Part shown: positions 42,925 to 51,321 of the stretch, one piece after another
How the letters are laid out: every line of letters begins with the position of its first letter
How positions within the stretch are numbered: the first letter of the stretch is position 1
NCBI GenBank assembly: GCA_024998565.1
Contig: JACOEM010000014.1
Coordinates: 1-64,000, forward strand
Length of the DNA: 64,000 nt
Reading direction: 5' to 3'
Source of the DNA: Nitrospira sp.
GTDB taxonomy: Bacteria > Nitrospirota > Nitrospiria > Nitrospirales > Nitrospiraceae
Notes under the pieces: generated by a model
Told to the model about the DNA's origin: nothing
The model's input: the letters and a program-made list of their open reading frames with translations, nothing else
The model's database searches: none
Made by a program: the position numbers and the translations under genes

Positions 42925-43716
42925 ATGATTCGCGCAATGTGGACGGCCGCGACGGGCATGACGGCCCAGCAACTGAACGTGGATACCATCGCCAACAATC
43001 TGGCGAACGTGAACACGAACGCGTTCAAACGCAGCCGTGCGGAATTCGGCGATCTGCTGTATCAGATTCAACGCTTGCCGGGCACAAACGCCTCGAACGT
43101 GGGCGTCTTTCCTGTCGGCGTGCAGGTCGGGGGCGGTGTGCGTCCCATTACGGTGGCCAAGGAATGGGTGCAAGGGAACATGCGGCAGACCGGGAACGAT
43201 CTCGACCTGGCTATCGACGGCGCCGGATTTTTCCAAGTGACCCGGCCCGACGGGACCATCATGTATACCCGCAACGGATCCTTCAAGCGCGATAACGTCG
43301 GCAACCTCGTGACCGGCGACGGCGACCAGCTCAACCCGGTGATTACGATTCCGTCAGGCGCGCTGAAAATCGATGTCGGCCAGGACGGCACCGTCTCCGT
43401 TCTGCTTCCCGGCGTCACACAAGCGTCACAGGTGGGGCAGATTCAGCTGGTCCGCTTCGACAACCCTTCCGGCCTGGTGGCGATGGGCGGCAACCTGTTC
43501 CTGGACAGCTTTGCCTCCGGGCCGGCGCAACAGGGCACCGGCGGATTCTCAACCGGCTTCGGCACCTTGCAGCAGGGCTTCCTCGAAAGTTCGAACGTCA
43601 ATCTGGCGGAGGAGATGGTCAACATGATCATCGCCCAACGGAGTTACGAAATTAACTCCAAGACCATTCAGGCATCCGATGAAATGATGCAGATTGCCAA
43701 CAATCTGCGCCGGTAA
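42925..43716 (+). CDS. flgG: Flagellar distal rod protein FlgG
   Basis: 263 residues, near-canonical (MIRAMWTAATGMTAQQLNVD at the start, ESSNVNLAEEMVNMIIAQRS near the end). It builds the drive-shaft that crosses the periplasm. It starts nine bases after flgF behind GGAGG. Confidence 0.95.
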   Translation: MIRAMWTAATGMTAQQLNVDTIANNLANVNTNAFKRSRAEFGDLLYQIQRLPGTNASNVGVFPVGVQVGGGVRPITVAKEWVQGNMRQTGNDLDLAIDGAGFFQVTRPDGTIMYTRNGSFKRDNVGNLVTGDGDQLNPVITIPSGALKIDVGQDGTVSVLLPGVTQASQVGQIQLVRFDNPSGLVAMGGNLFLDSFASGPAQQGTGGFSTGFGTLQQGFLESSNVNLAEEMVNMIIAQRSYEINSKTIQASDEMMQIANNLRR

Positions 43717-43749
43717 TCGGCGCCGCACCTTCAACCAAGGGTGACACCT

Positions 43750-44547
43750 GTGAATCGACTCAGCCTCCTGTCTGTTGGGATCATCAGCCTGGTCATGAGT
43801 GCCGTCCTGCCGGCCATGGCAGGGGAGCGGGCTCCGGTCCGGCCGCTGTTCCAGGTGCAGGGGGCTGATGCGCATCAGGCGCAGAGTCTCCCGCAGGCCC
43901 GCGGGAAACGGCTCATCTATCCCGAACAAATCCGCGGGGTGATCCACGATTTCGTCAAACGGGAACTGGCCGGACGCGCCGTCGATTGCCAGGTGGCGAT
44001 CGGCGATCCTCAGCAACCGATCGTCGTGCCCTCCGGGACGGTCGATCTGCAAGTCAGCGCCGGGCGATCGGACGAACCGCTGGGACGTCGAGTGTTCCAG
44101 ATTCATCTGGCCGTGAACGGTCGATTCATTAAGACCATCGAGGCCACCGCCGATGTGGCCGCCATTGTGGAGGTGGTGGTGCCGGTGCGGTCGATCAAGG
44201 TCGACGAGGAGATCGCGGCCGACGACGTCACCACGGAACGGATCGTCCAGTACGACCTGAAGCAACCGTTTGTGACCAGCCCCGCCGAAGTCATCGGCAA
44301 AGCGGCCATTCGCCCGCTTCCGCCTCAAAATGCCATACGCATGACCTCAGTCCGGCGCCCCTTCGCCGTGCACAAGGGCGATCGGGTGACGATTGAAGCC
44401 CGGCAGGGCGGGCTGTCGATTCAAACCGTGGGCGTCACGAAATCGCATGGTGAATTGGGTCAAACCATCACGGTCTCCAATGTCGATTCCGGCAAGGAAT
44501 TGCGGGCGACCGTCGTTGCCCCGGGGGTGGTCCGTGTCAGTTTTTAA
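43750..44547 (+). CDS. flgA: P-ring assembly chaperone FlgA
   Basis: About 265 residues with a signal peptide ending near PAMA, then SAF-type domains (PVRSIKVDEEIAADDVTTER, NAIRMTSVRRPFAVHKGDRV). FlgA is a periplasmic helper for FlgI ring formation. GTG 43750 is placed 9 bases after AAGGG; another GTG lies three codons upstream. The end overlaps flgH. Confidence 0.88.
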   Translation: MNRLSLLSVGIISLVMSAVLPAMAGERAPVRPLFQVQGADAHQAQSLPQARGKRLIYPEQIRGVIHDFVKRELAGRAVDCQVAIGDPQQPIVVPSGTVDLQVSAGRSDEPLGRRVFQIHLAVNGRFIKTIEATADVAAIVEVVVPVRSIKVDEEIAADDVTTERIVQYDLKQPFVTSPAEVIGKAAIRPLPPQNAIRMTSVRRPFAVHKGDRVTIEARQGGLSIQTVGVTKSHGELGQTITVSNVDSGKELRATVVAPGVVRVSF

Positions 44548-45250
44548 CCGGTCGCTCACACAATATCGCCGCATCCGGTTCATCTGGTTCGGTCTGGCGC
44601 TGTGCGTGATGGTCGGGTGTTCGGCCTCGCCCAGCACGAAGCAGCAAAAGGTGGAGATGGCCAAATTGCCTCCCCCCAAGACCATGGGATCGCTGTGGCA
44701 GGAAGAGAATGGGCGGGCCTATCTCTATGAAGATCTTCGCGCGATGCGCATCGGCGACATCATCACGATTCTGATCGTGGAAAAACACAAGGGCTCGAAG
44801 AGCGCCGACACGAACGCAGAGCGGGACTCCACCATTTCGAATGGGATCGGCGGGACGGGGATGGGCTACCTGGGCATCCCGGGAATCCGCCTGGGGGGAG
44901 AAGCCAAGCGAGGGTTCGGCATCGATGCCACCGCCAAGAGCAAGTTCGGCGGCAAAGGCGCAACCAACCGGGAAGACACGTTGACGGGCACGATTTCGGC
45001 CATCGTGACGGAAGTGTTGCCGAACGGCGACTTACGGGTCGAGGGGCGACGTGAGGTGACTGTCAATTCGGAACGCCAGATCATGACCATCGGAGGCATC
45101 GTCAGGCGCGTGGATGTGAATACGAAGAACACCGTGCAGTCGAGTGCCATTGCCGACGCCAAGATCGAATACTCCGGCCTGGGAGTCGTCGACGATGTGC
45201 AGCGGCCCGGCTGGCTCGTCAGAATTCTGGATTGGGTCTATCCGTTTTAG
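44534..45250 (+). CDS. flgH: Flagellar L-ring protein FlgH
   Basis: 238 residues from a GTG that overlaps flgA by 14 bases. A hydrophobic start ends in the lipobox VMVGC, so the mature protein is an outer-membrane lipoprotein. Family blocks AMRIGDIITILIVEKHKGSK and NGDLRVEGRREVTVNSE are clear. Presence of an L-ring confirms a Gram-negative envelope. Confidence 0.92.
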   Translation: MSVFNRSLTQYRRIRFIWFGLALCVMVGCSASPSTKQQKVEMAKLPPPKTMGSLWQEENGRAYLYEDLRAMRIGDIITILIVEKHKGSKSADTNAERDSTISNGIGGTGMGYLGIPGIRLGGEAKRGFGIDATAKSKFGGKGATNREDTLTGTISAIVTEVLPNGDLRVEGRREVTVNSERQIMTIGGIVRRVDVNTKNTVQSSAIADAKIEYSGLGVVDDVQRPGWLVRILDWVYPF

Positions 45251-45293
45251 TCGCAAGTCCGTCGGGAAGAATCGACCAGCCACAGGAGTCATC

Positions 45294-46604
45294 ATGACGA
45301 GGCCGCGCAAACAACAACGGGCGATGATCACGCAATGCTTTCGTCTCATGCTTTCAAGCGGGGTGCTGCGACCGGCCTCGATGGATCCCGGCCTTCTCGC
45401 GCGCCCCTGGTCCCCCCCGCCGCCGAAACCGGCGCCTGTTCCTGACCGGCAGCCACAAGGAGCGGCCTGGTTTCGGCGCACCGCGGTGGGCATGCTGGCC
45501 TTCCTCACGATCACGTTATTTACGGCCTCATTGGCGCAGGCTGTTCGAGTCAAGGATGTGGCCACAATCGAAGGCGTGCGCGAAAACCAGCTGATCGGGT
45601 ATGGATTGGTCGTCGGTCTCGACCGGACGGGTGATCAGGTCATCGGCGGCCAGTTCACGATTCAAGCCATGATGTCCATGTTGAACAAAATGGGTATCAA
45701 TCTGGTGATCGATCCCATCCAGTTGCTCACCCGCAATATTGCATCGGTGATGGTGACGGCGAAGCTCCCGCCGTTCGTGAAACCCGGCATGACGCTGGAC
45801 GCGGTCGTCTCTTCCATGGCCAATGCGAAAAGTCTCCAAGGCGGCACGTTGCTCTCCACGCCGCTGAAGGCGCCGAACCAACAGGTATTTGCGGTCGCGC
45901 AGGGGCCTGTCTCCATCGGCGGATTCCTGGGCGGGACCGGCGGGGCGGGCGGCGCGACGATCACCAAAAACCATCAGGCCGCCGGAGTGGTGCCTGCCGG
46001 TGCCATCGTGGAAAAAGAGCTGGTGGTGGATATCGAGAACTGGGACAGTGTCTCCGTGTTGCTGCGACACCCCGATTTCACCACCGCCATCAGAACGGCC
46101 GAAGCGATCGATGGAACGTTCGGGAAGGGTACGGCTGTTCCGGTGAATGCGGGCCTCGTGAAAACGTCGCTTCCCGCAACCTTTCACGGCCGAGTCGTGG
46201 AATACATCGCCACCATGGAGGGATTAGACGTGACCGTCGATGTCGCCGCCAAAGTGGTGGTGAACGAACGGACCGGCACGGTGGTCCTGGGTGAACATGT
46301 TCGACTCTCCACCTGTGCGATCTCCCACGGCAACCTGACGATCTCCGTCAAGAACACGCTCAACGTCTCGCAGCCTCCGGCTCCGTTGATCGGCTCGACA
46401 CAAGGGCAAACGACGGTCACTCCCGATGTGCAGACGGAAGTCACCGAACAGGAGTCGCGACTGATCGTGGTCGATCAAACGGTGACGCTTGGAGAAGTCG
46501 TACGGGCGCTCAACGCGGTGGGCGTGACTCCACGAGACCTCGTGGCCATCCTCTCGGCCCTGCGTTCCGCGGGAGCACTTCAAGCAAATCTTGAGATTGT
46601 CTAA
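45294..46604 (+). CDS. flgI: Flagellar P-ring protein FlgI
   Basis: 436 residues if read from ATG 45294, which has a clear ACAGGAG site. The mature protein begins after the SLAQA cleavage site near residue 83 (VRVKDVATIEGVRENQLIGY) and has normal FlgI blocks. The 60 residues before the hydrophobic segment, with a PPPPKPAPVP stretch, are unusually long for a signal peptide. No good later start lies immediately before the hydrophobic core, so the extension seems real. FlgI forms the bushing in the peptidoglycan layer. Confidence 0.92.
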   Translation: MTRPRKQQRAMITQCFRLMLSSGVLRPASMDPGLLARPWSPPPPKPAPVPDRQPQGAAWFRRTAVGMLAFLTITLFTASLAQAVRVKDVATIEGVRENQLIGYGLVVGLDRTGDQVIGGQFTIQAMMSMLNKMGINLVIDPIQLLTRNIASVMVTAKLPPFVKPGMTLDAVVSSMANAKSLQGGTLLSTPLKAPNQQVFAVAQGPVSIGGFLGGTGGAGGATITKNHQAAGVVPAGAIVEKELVVDIENWDSVSVLLRHPDFTTAIRTAEAIDGTFGKGTAVPVNAGLVKTSLPATFHGRVVEYIATMEGLDVTVDVAAKVVVNERTGTVVLGEHVRLSTCAISHGNLTISVKNTLNVSQPPAPLIGSTQGQTTVTPDVQTEVTEQESRLIVVDQTVTLGEVVRALNAVGVTPRDLVAILSALRSAGALQANLEIV

Positions 46605-46622
46605 GAAAGGGTCGCGTCTCCA

Positions 46623-46952
46623 ATGGAAATACAGCATCTGATGTCAGGACAACTCGATCTGGCCCAAATGGCGACTCCACAGCCGCTTGGATTCCGCGGT
46701 CCGGTCGAGCAAGCGCCGGCAGGGGAGAAGGCCCGCGCGGCGCTCCATAAAGCCGGGCAGGAGTTTGAATCGTATTTCATTTCCTATCTTATTAAAAATA
46801 TGAGGGAAACCGTTCCGAAGGGACTCCTGGACCGGAAAAACGAGCAGGTCTGGTACTCCTTTTACGATCAAGAAATAGCCAAGTTATCCACAGAAGCAGG
46901 GGGGATCGGCATTACGGCATTCGTCGATGCCTATGCAGAAAAACTTCCTTAA
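46623..46952 (+). CDS. flgJ: FlgJ-type rod-cap protein, short form
   Basis: 109 residues that cover only the rod-binding domain (GQEFESYFISYLIKNMRETV, then YSFYDQEIAKLSTEAGGIGI). The C-terminal glucosaminidase found in enterobacterial FlgJ is absent, as in many other phyla. It guides rod assembly; the wall-opening enzyme must be supplied by another gene. It follows flgI by 18 bases. Confidence 0.88.
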   Translation: MEIQHLMSGQLDLAQMATPQPLGFRGPVEQAPAGEKARAALHKAGQEFESYFISYLIKNMRETVPKGLLDRKNEQVWYSFYDQEIAKLSTEAGGIGITAFVDAYAEKLP

Positions 46953-46967
46953 TTCGATCGCTTTTCC

Positions 46968-46995
46968 TAAAGTTCCCGGCCGGTCCCGCCGATAG
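46968..46995 (+). promoter_or_regulatory. Sigma-28 (FliA) promoter of flgM
   Basis: TAAAGTTC, a 12-base spacer and GCCGATAG: each octamer is one base from the FliA consensus. It lies 61 bases before flgM. This is the best of the sigma-28 candidates in the window. Confidence 0.75.
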
Positions 46996-47056
46996 AGTAC
47001 TCGACTAGGGGAAAGGCCTTTCGGAACACCCTGGCAATGGGGGAGGAGAAGCAGTC

Positions 47057-47362
47057 ATGGAGATCTCACATAATGGCCGGGCGGCAGATCTCGCGAAAAT
47101 CCTGTTGGGAGTTCAGGACACTGAACGGACACACAACAAGAAGACCGCGTCTCAAGGGACGCAGTCTCAGGATCGTGTCCAGATTTCCGAACAGGCCAAA
47201 GAACTCCAGCGTCTGAGGGCGGCAGCGGAACAGCCGGACGCGGAGCGTGATGCCAGAGTCGGTCACATTCGTCAGTCGGTCGAAGGGGGCACGTACAACG
47301 TGGACGGTAAGAAGGTTGCGGATGCCATCATTCGTAACGTCCTGACCGACGCGGTCCTGTAA
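47057..47362 (+). CDS. flgM: Anti-sigma-28 factor FlgM
   Basis: 101 residues with a disordered basic N-terminus and the C-terminal sigma-binding helices (RVQISEQAKELQRLRAAAEQ and GTYNVDGKKVADAIIRNVL). It holds FliA until exported through the completed hook. Having a FliA promoter ahead of it forms the usual feedback loop. Confidence 0.9.
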   Translation: MEISHNGRAADLAKILLGVQDTERTHNKKTASQGTQSQDRVQISEQAKELQRLRAAAEQPDAERDARVGHIRQSVEGGTYNVDGKKVADAIIRNVLTDAVL

Positions 47363-47435
47363 CGCCCTTCGCGTACGGCTCGACTCTTCGATCACGCGGC
47401 CTCACATGGCGGAACCGTTCGTTTGAAGGGGAGAC

Positions 47436-47888
47436 ATGGTGTCGACCGCACAGCAGCCACTTGCCACAGTCTCCGACTCCCTTCTGTGCCACATGCTCGA
47501 CAAACTCACGGCCTTTCAGGCTCTGCTGATTGAAGAGCAGGATGCCATTCGGTCCCTTTCCTTCGGACAATTCACATCCGTGACTATGCGAAAAGCTCAC
47601 CTATTGGATGAGATTCGAGAATTGGAGCAGCAACGCCGAAACGAGTCGACGTTGTCGGCTTCGTATAGCTCGCCGTCCTCGCGCAAGCAGCAGGAGGCCG
47701 ATCTTGTCGCGGCCATCGAGCAGACGGATCGGCTCAACCGGTTCAACGCCGCCCTGATCGGGCAGTCGCTCGAGTTCTTGCAAGGCACGCTCCGCATCTG
47801 GCAACGCTCACCGCAGTCGGCGGCACTGTATTCGTCCTCGGGCACCGCAGTAGCCAGCACAGGCGGCAGGGTGAGAGCCAAGGGATAA
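47436..47888 (+). CDS. flgN: Flagellar chaperone FlgN
   Basis: 150 residues, helical, with the family pattern (MLDKLTAFQALLIEEQDAIR, then DRLNRFNAALIGQSLEFLQG). FlgN escorts FlgK and FlgL, the products of the next two genes, to the export gate. AGGGGAGA precedes the start. Confidence 0.85.
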   Translation: MVSTAQQPLATVSDSLLCHMLDKLTAFQALLIEEQDAIRSLSFGQFTSVTMRKAHLLDEIRELEQQRRNESTLSASYSSPSSRKQQEADLVAAIEQTDRLNRFNAALIGQSLEFLQGTLRIWQRSPQSAALYSSSGTAVASTGGRVRAKG

Positions 47889-47899
47889 CGGGTGATCGT

Positions 47900-49294
47900 A
47901 TGTCGGGACTCAACGGACTATTCGGTGTAGGTTCCAACGCGCTGGCCAGTTTTCAACGGGCGATGTCCGTCACCGGGCAAAACATCGCCAATGTCAGCAC
48001 CCCCGGCTATTCCCGCCAGGAAGCTGTTCTGACCGAATCCCTCCCGGAAAACGGACGCCCCGGCCAGATCGGAACCGGCGTCCAGGTATCGGAAATCCGC
48101 CGCTCCGTCGACAGTTTCGTTGAACAGCAACTCCTGAGCTCAAATGAACGGATCGGGCAATTCGGCGCGTCGCAGAAGGCCCTGTCGCAAATTCAAATCC
48201 TCTTTAACGATGCGAATGATCAAGGCATCGCGGCGGGGCTCAACGAATTCTTCAAGGCCTGGCAGGACGTGGCGACCAATCCGGCCGATCTGACCGCGCG
48301 CACGGTGCTCCTGACCAAAGCCGACGGGCTGACCAAACAGTTGAACCAGGCGTCATCGCAACTGTCGGCGCAACGGATTTCCCTTGATGGACAAATTGGG
48401 AGCGGGATCAACGACATCAATTCGCTCGCGAGCAAGATCGCTGATCTGAACGGCCAGATCAAACTGACCGAAGTGAGCGGGCAGCAGGCCAATGATCTGC
48501 GGGACCAACGAGGCCGGTTCCTGAACGACCTCGCCGGACTGGTGGATATTTCTTCGATCGAGGATGGAAGCGGGCAGGTCACCGTTTTTGTCGGGGTCGG
48601 CCAAATCCTTGTGACCGACCACACGGCATACAAACTCACGGGCGTTCCCGATGTGACCAACGGTGGATTGCTCGACGTGCGGTATGACGGCGGGACCGGC
48701 CCCAACACGGATATCACCTCTTCGATCAGCGGCGGTCGCCTCAAGGGATTGATCGACGCGCGTGATACCACTGCCGCGGGGCTGCAAACTTCTCTCGACA
48801 CCCTCACGTCGCAGCTCGTGTCGCAAGTGAACACTCAGCATCGTTCCGGTTATGGATTGGATGGATCCACGACACAGGATTTCTTCACGGCCACCGGGAC
48901 CACGGCCAGCACGATCAGCATGGCCCTGACGGATCGCCAGAAAATCGCTGCCTCTTCGACCGCAGCCGGTGTGCCCGGCAATAATGTCAATGCCCTCGCC
49001 CTGGCCAACCTGCAAACGGCTTCGGTCGCGGGCTTAGGAAATACGACTTTTCAAAGCTACTACGGCGCCATGGCCGGTAGCTTCGGCGCCACCCTTCAAG
49101 GGGCCACCCGGGACCTGCAAGGACAGGAGATTCTCCACGATCAATTGCTGGCCCACCGAGCGGAAGTCTCCGGGGTCTCGATGGATGAAGAGCTCATCAA
49201 TTTGTTGAAGTATCAGCGTGCGTTTCAGGCCGCTTCAAAGCTGATCACCACCAGCGATGAAATGCTGCAAACGATCTTGTCTTTGAAGCGATAA
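47900..49294 (+). CDS. flgK: Hook-filament junction protein FlgK
   Basis: 464 residues with axial N-terminus (SFQRAMSVTGQNIANVSTPG) and C-terminus (DEELINLLKYQRAFQAASKL). It forms the first junction zone above the hook. It is followed by flgL after 31 bases. Confidence 0.94.
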   Translation: MSGLNGLFGVGSNALASFQRAMSVTGQNIANVSTPGYSRQEAVLTESLPENGRPGQIGTGVQVSEIRRSVDSFVEQQLLSSNERIGQFGASQKALSQIQILFNDANDQGIAAGLNEFFKAWQDVATNPADLTARTVLLTKADGLTKQLNQASSQLSAQRISLDGQIGSGINDINSLASKIADLNGQIKLTEVSGQQANDLRDQRGRFLNDLAGLVDISSIEDGSGQVTVFVGVGQILVTDHTAYKLTGVPDVTNGGLLDVRYDGGTGPNTDITSSISGGRLKGLIDARDTTAAGLQTSLDTLTSQLVSQVNTQHRSGYGLDGSTTQDFFTATGTTASTISMALTDRQKIAASSTAAGVPGNNVNALALANLQTASVAGLGNTTFQSYYGAMAGSFGATLQGATRDLQGQEILHDQLLAHRAEVSGVSMDEELINLLKYQRAFQAASKLITTSDEMLQTILSLKR

Positions 49295-49325
49295 CCCTCT
49301 TGTCACTTCACCGGGAGCAGGCATT

Positions 49326-50216
49326 ATGAGAGTCGCCGATCAACAGATGTACAACACCCTACTCGGCAATCTCCAACGCTCCCGCTTGCAAATGCTGACC
49401 TCGCAGGAGCAGATCTCCAGCCTAAAGCGGGTCTCGACTCCCGAAGACGATCCGAGCTCGTACGGCCAGATCGTGCTCGACAAGTCCGCGCTCTCGCAAA
49501 CGACGCAGTGGGTTCGCAATATTAATTTCGGGACCGCACGCGTGAATGCCGCCGATCAGGCGTTGGGACAGGTCCAGAACCTGATCACCAGAGTGCGGGA
49601 GTTGACCATTCAGGCAAGCAGCGACACGACGTCAACAGAAGGGCGTCAGAGCATCGCCAAAGAGGTCCGGCAGCTTCAGCGGCAACTGGTTCAACTGGGC
49701 AACACCGAAGTGGCCGGGCAGGCGATCTTCGGCGGGACGAAAACGGATGTGCAGCCCTTCACGATCACCTCAGGGGATACGGTCGCCTATCAGGGCAACA
49801 GCGAGACCCAGTCGATCGCGGTCGGTGAAAATCAAACCGTGCAGATCCTGGTGCCGGGAAGCAGCATCTTCACCGGGTCGACGACCAACATGTTCGATTC
49901 GCTGCGTGACCTGCTCACGGCCCTGGAAAGCGACAATCGCGCCGGCATTCAAGCCGGCCTGGGAAACCTGGATTTGGCGACGGCTCAAATCAGCGATGCG
50001 CAGGGCACCGTCGGCGCGCTGGCCAATCGCCTCCAGGTCACACACGACGCCTTGGATACGGCCACCTTGACCATCACAAAATCCATCTCGGACAATCAGG
50101 ATGCGGACCTGGCAACAGCCATTACCCAACTCCGTCTCCAGGAAGTTGCCGTGCAGGCCGCCAGTCAAACCTTCACCAAAATTTTTGACTCGTCGTTGAT
50201 CAACTATCTCCGCTGA
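49326..50216 (+). CDS. flgL: Hook-filament junction protein FlgL
   Basis: 296 residues related to flagellin at both ends (MYNTLLGNLQRSRLQMLTSQ; the LQEVAVQAASQTFTKIFDSS end). FlgL forms the second junction zone on which filament grows. It is distinguished from flagellin by gene order and by length. No flagellin gene was found in the window. Confidence 0.92.
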   Translation: MRVADQQMYNTLLGNLQRSRLQMLTSQEQISSLKRVSTPEDDPSSYGQIVLDKSALSQTTQWVRNINFGTARVNAADQALGQVQNLITRVRELTIQASSDTTSTEGRQSIAKEVRQLQRQLVQLGNTEVAGQAIFGGTKTDVQPFTITSGDTVAYQGNSETQSIAVGENQTVQILVPGSSIFTGSTTNMFDSLRDLLTALESDNRAGIQAGLGNLDLATAQISDAQGTVGALANRLQVTHDALDTATLTITKSISDNQDADLATAITQLRLQEVAVQAASQTFTKIFDSSLINYLR

Positions 50217-50223
50217 TCGACGC

Positions 50224-50251
50224 TCAAGTTCACCTTTATCGAAACCGATAT
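50224..50251 (+). promoter_or_regulatory. Candidate sigma-28 promoter of csrA-fliW
   Basis: TCAAGTTC, a 12-base spacer and ACCGATAT lie 38 bases before csrA. Two mismatches per octamer, spacing as in the other candidates. Confidence 0.45.
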
Positions 50252-50289
50252 ATCCATGTACTTGTATTCACACGCCAAGGAAGGCTTGT

Positions 50290-50535
50290 ATGCTGGTCTT
50301 AACACGACGCCGGGGAGAAGGCGTGACCATCGGGCCCGATGTTCGCATCGTGGTGCTCGGCATCAAAGGCGGCCAGGTCCGGCTCGGGATCGAAGCCCCG
50401 CCCAATGTGCAAGTGCATCGCGATGAAGTGCATGCGAGGATCCAGGACGAAAATCGCATTGCCGCCGGGCCGGGGGTGATTCCGTTGGAAGCGTTTCGTC
50501 AATTGTCGAACAAAACAGGCCGCCGTGGAGGTTGA
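50290..50535 (+). CDS. csrA: Translational regulator CsrA
   Basis: 81 residues beginning MLVLTRRRGEGVTIGPDVRI, with RLGIEAPPNVQVHRDEVH as RNA-binding core; a 15-residue tail beyond the usual length follows. CsrA binds GGA motifs in mRNA leaders, classically that of flagellin. It is antagonised by FliW, encoded 9 bases downstream. Confidence 0.95.
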   Translation: MLVLTRRRGEGVTIGPDVRIVVLGIKGGQVRLGIEAPPNVQVHRDEVHARIQDENRIAAGPGVIPLEAFRQLSNKTGRRGG

Positions 50536-50544
50536 GGACGCGTC

Positions 50545-51021
50545 ATGAAGTGTCGGTCGACCAGATTCGGGAATTTTGAGGTGAATGACGACACACTCCT
50601 GGTGTTTCCATCGGGCATCCTCGGCTTTCCCGAGTGGAGTAAGTACGTGCTGCTCGACCACGATACCGAGGCCCCGTTCAAGTGGCTGCAATGTGTCGAA
50701 GAACCGCAGCTGGCTTTCGTCATCCTGGACCCGGCCTTCTTCAAGCCCGATTATCAGATCGAGGTGTCGTTGGATGCGCTCATCGAAATTCAAAAGCAGG
50801 ACGGCGATGAACTGTCCGTCGTCACGATCCTGACCATTCCCTCGGACGATCCCACGGCCGTGACGGCCAATTTGCGGGGACCGCTGGTCATGAATCACCG
50901 GACCAGGCTCTGCAAGCAATTGGTCCTCTCGGAGGAGTGGCCGACTCGATATCCTCTCTTTTCCGCCGCCCCCGCACAACGCCCCTCTCCGGCGGCTCCG
51001 CTTCAGGCGACGGCCCGCTAA
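50545..51021 (+). CDS. fliW: Flagellar assembly factor FliW
   Basis: 158 residues with the family pattern (FGNFEVNDDTLLVFPSGILG, then FKWLQCVEEPQLAFVILDP and LRGPLVMNHRTRLCKQLVL). FliW binds either flagellin or CsrA and so couples flagellin level to its translation. The C-terminal Pro/Ala tail is variable. Confidence 0.95.
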   Translation: MKCRSTRFGNFEVNDDTLLVFPSGILGFPEWSKYVLLDHDTEAPFKWLQCVEEPQLAFVILDPAFFKPDYQIEVSLDALIEIQKQDGDELSVVTILTIPSDDPTAVTANLRGPLVMNHRTRLCKQLVLSEEWPTRYPLFSAAPAQRPSPAAPLQATAR

Positions 51022-51321
51022 ATCACGCCTTACTCATTTGCACACCAGGATCGACGTGCCGCTGTCGCCTGGACGATCACCGGCAGGCTTCGCAAAAGCG
51101 CCTTCCTCATAACCCGTCGTTCGTGACACGCCGTTCGTCTCTCGTCCGCAGAAACGAGCGTATGGCCAGAAATCGAGAGTGGGGGCCTCTACTCTCAGCT
51201 ATACGTTCTGACCGGGACGAGATACGCTTCACGCTTCGCGGATGTCGAAAACGCCGCTGCCGGACTGTTTCCGCAGCCTGCCGACAAGCGCGCTGTGGTT
51301 GTCCGACGTACGGTGAATCGA
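51022..51321. other. Intergenic region between converging genes
   Basis: fliW and the hybrid kinase converge here. A 6-base-pair stem (GAGAGT/ACTCTC, about 51175-51196) with a GC-rich loop could help termination. No gene is supported. Confidence 0.35.

Noticed and set aside
49326..50216. Flagellin gene
   Set aside because: The product is flagellin-related, but its place after flgK and its ends identify it as FlgL.
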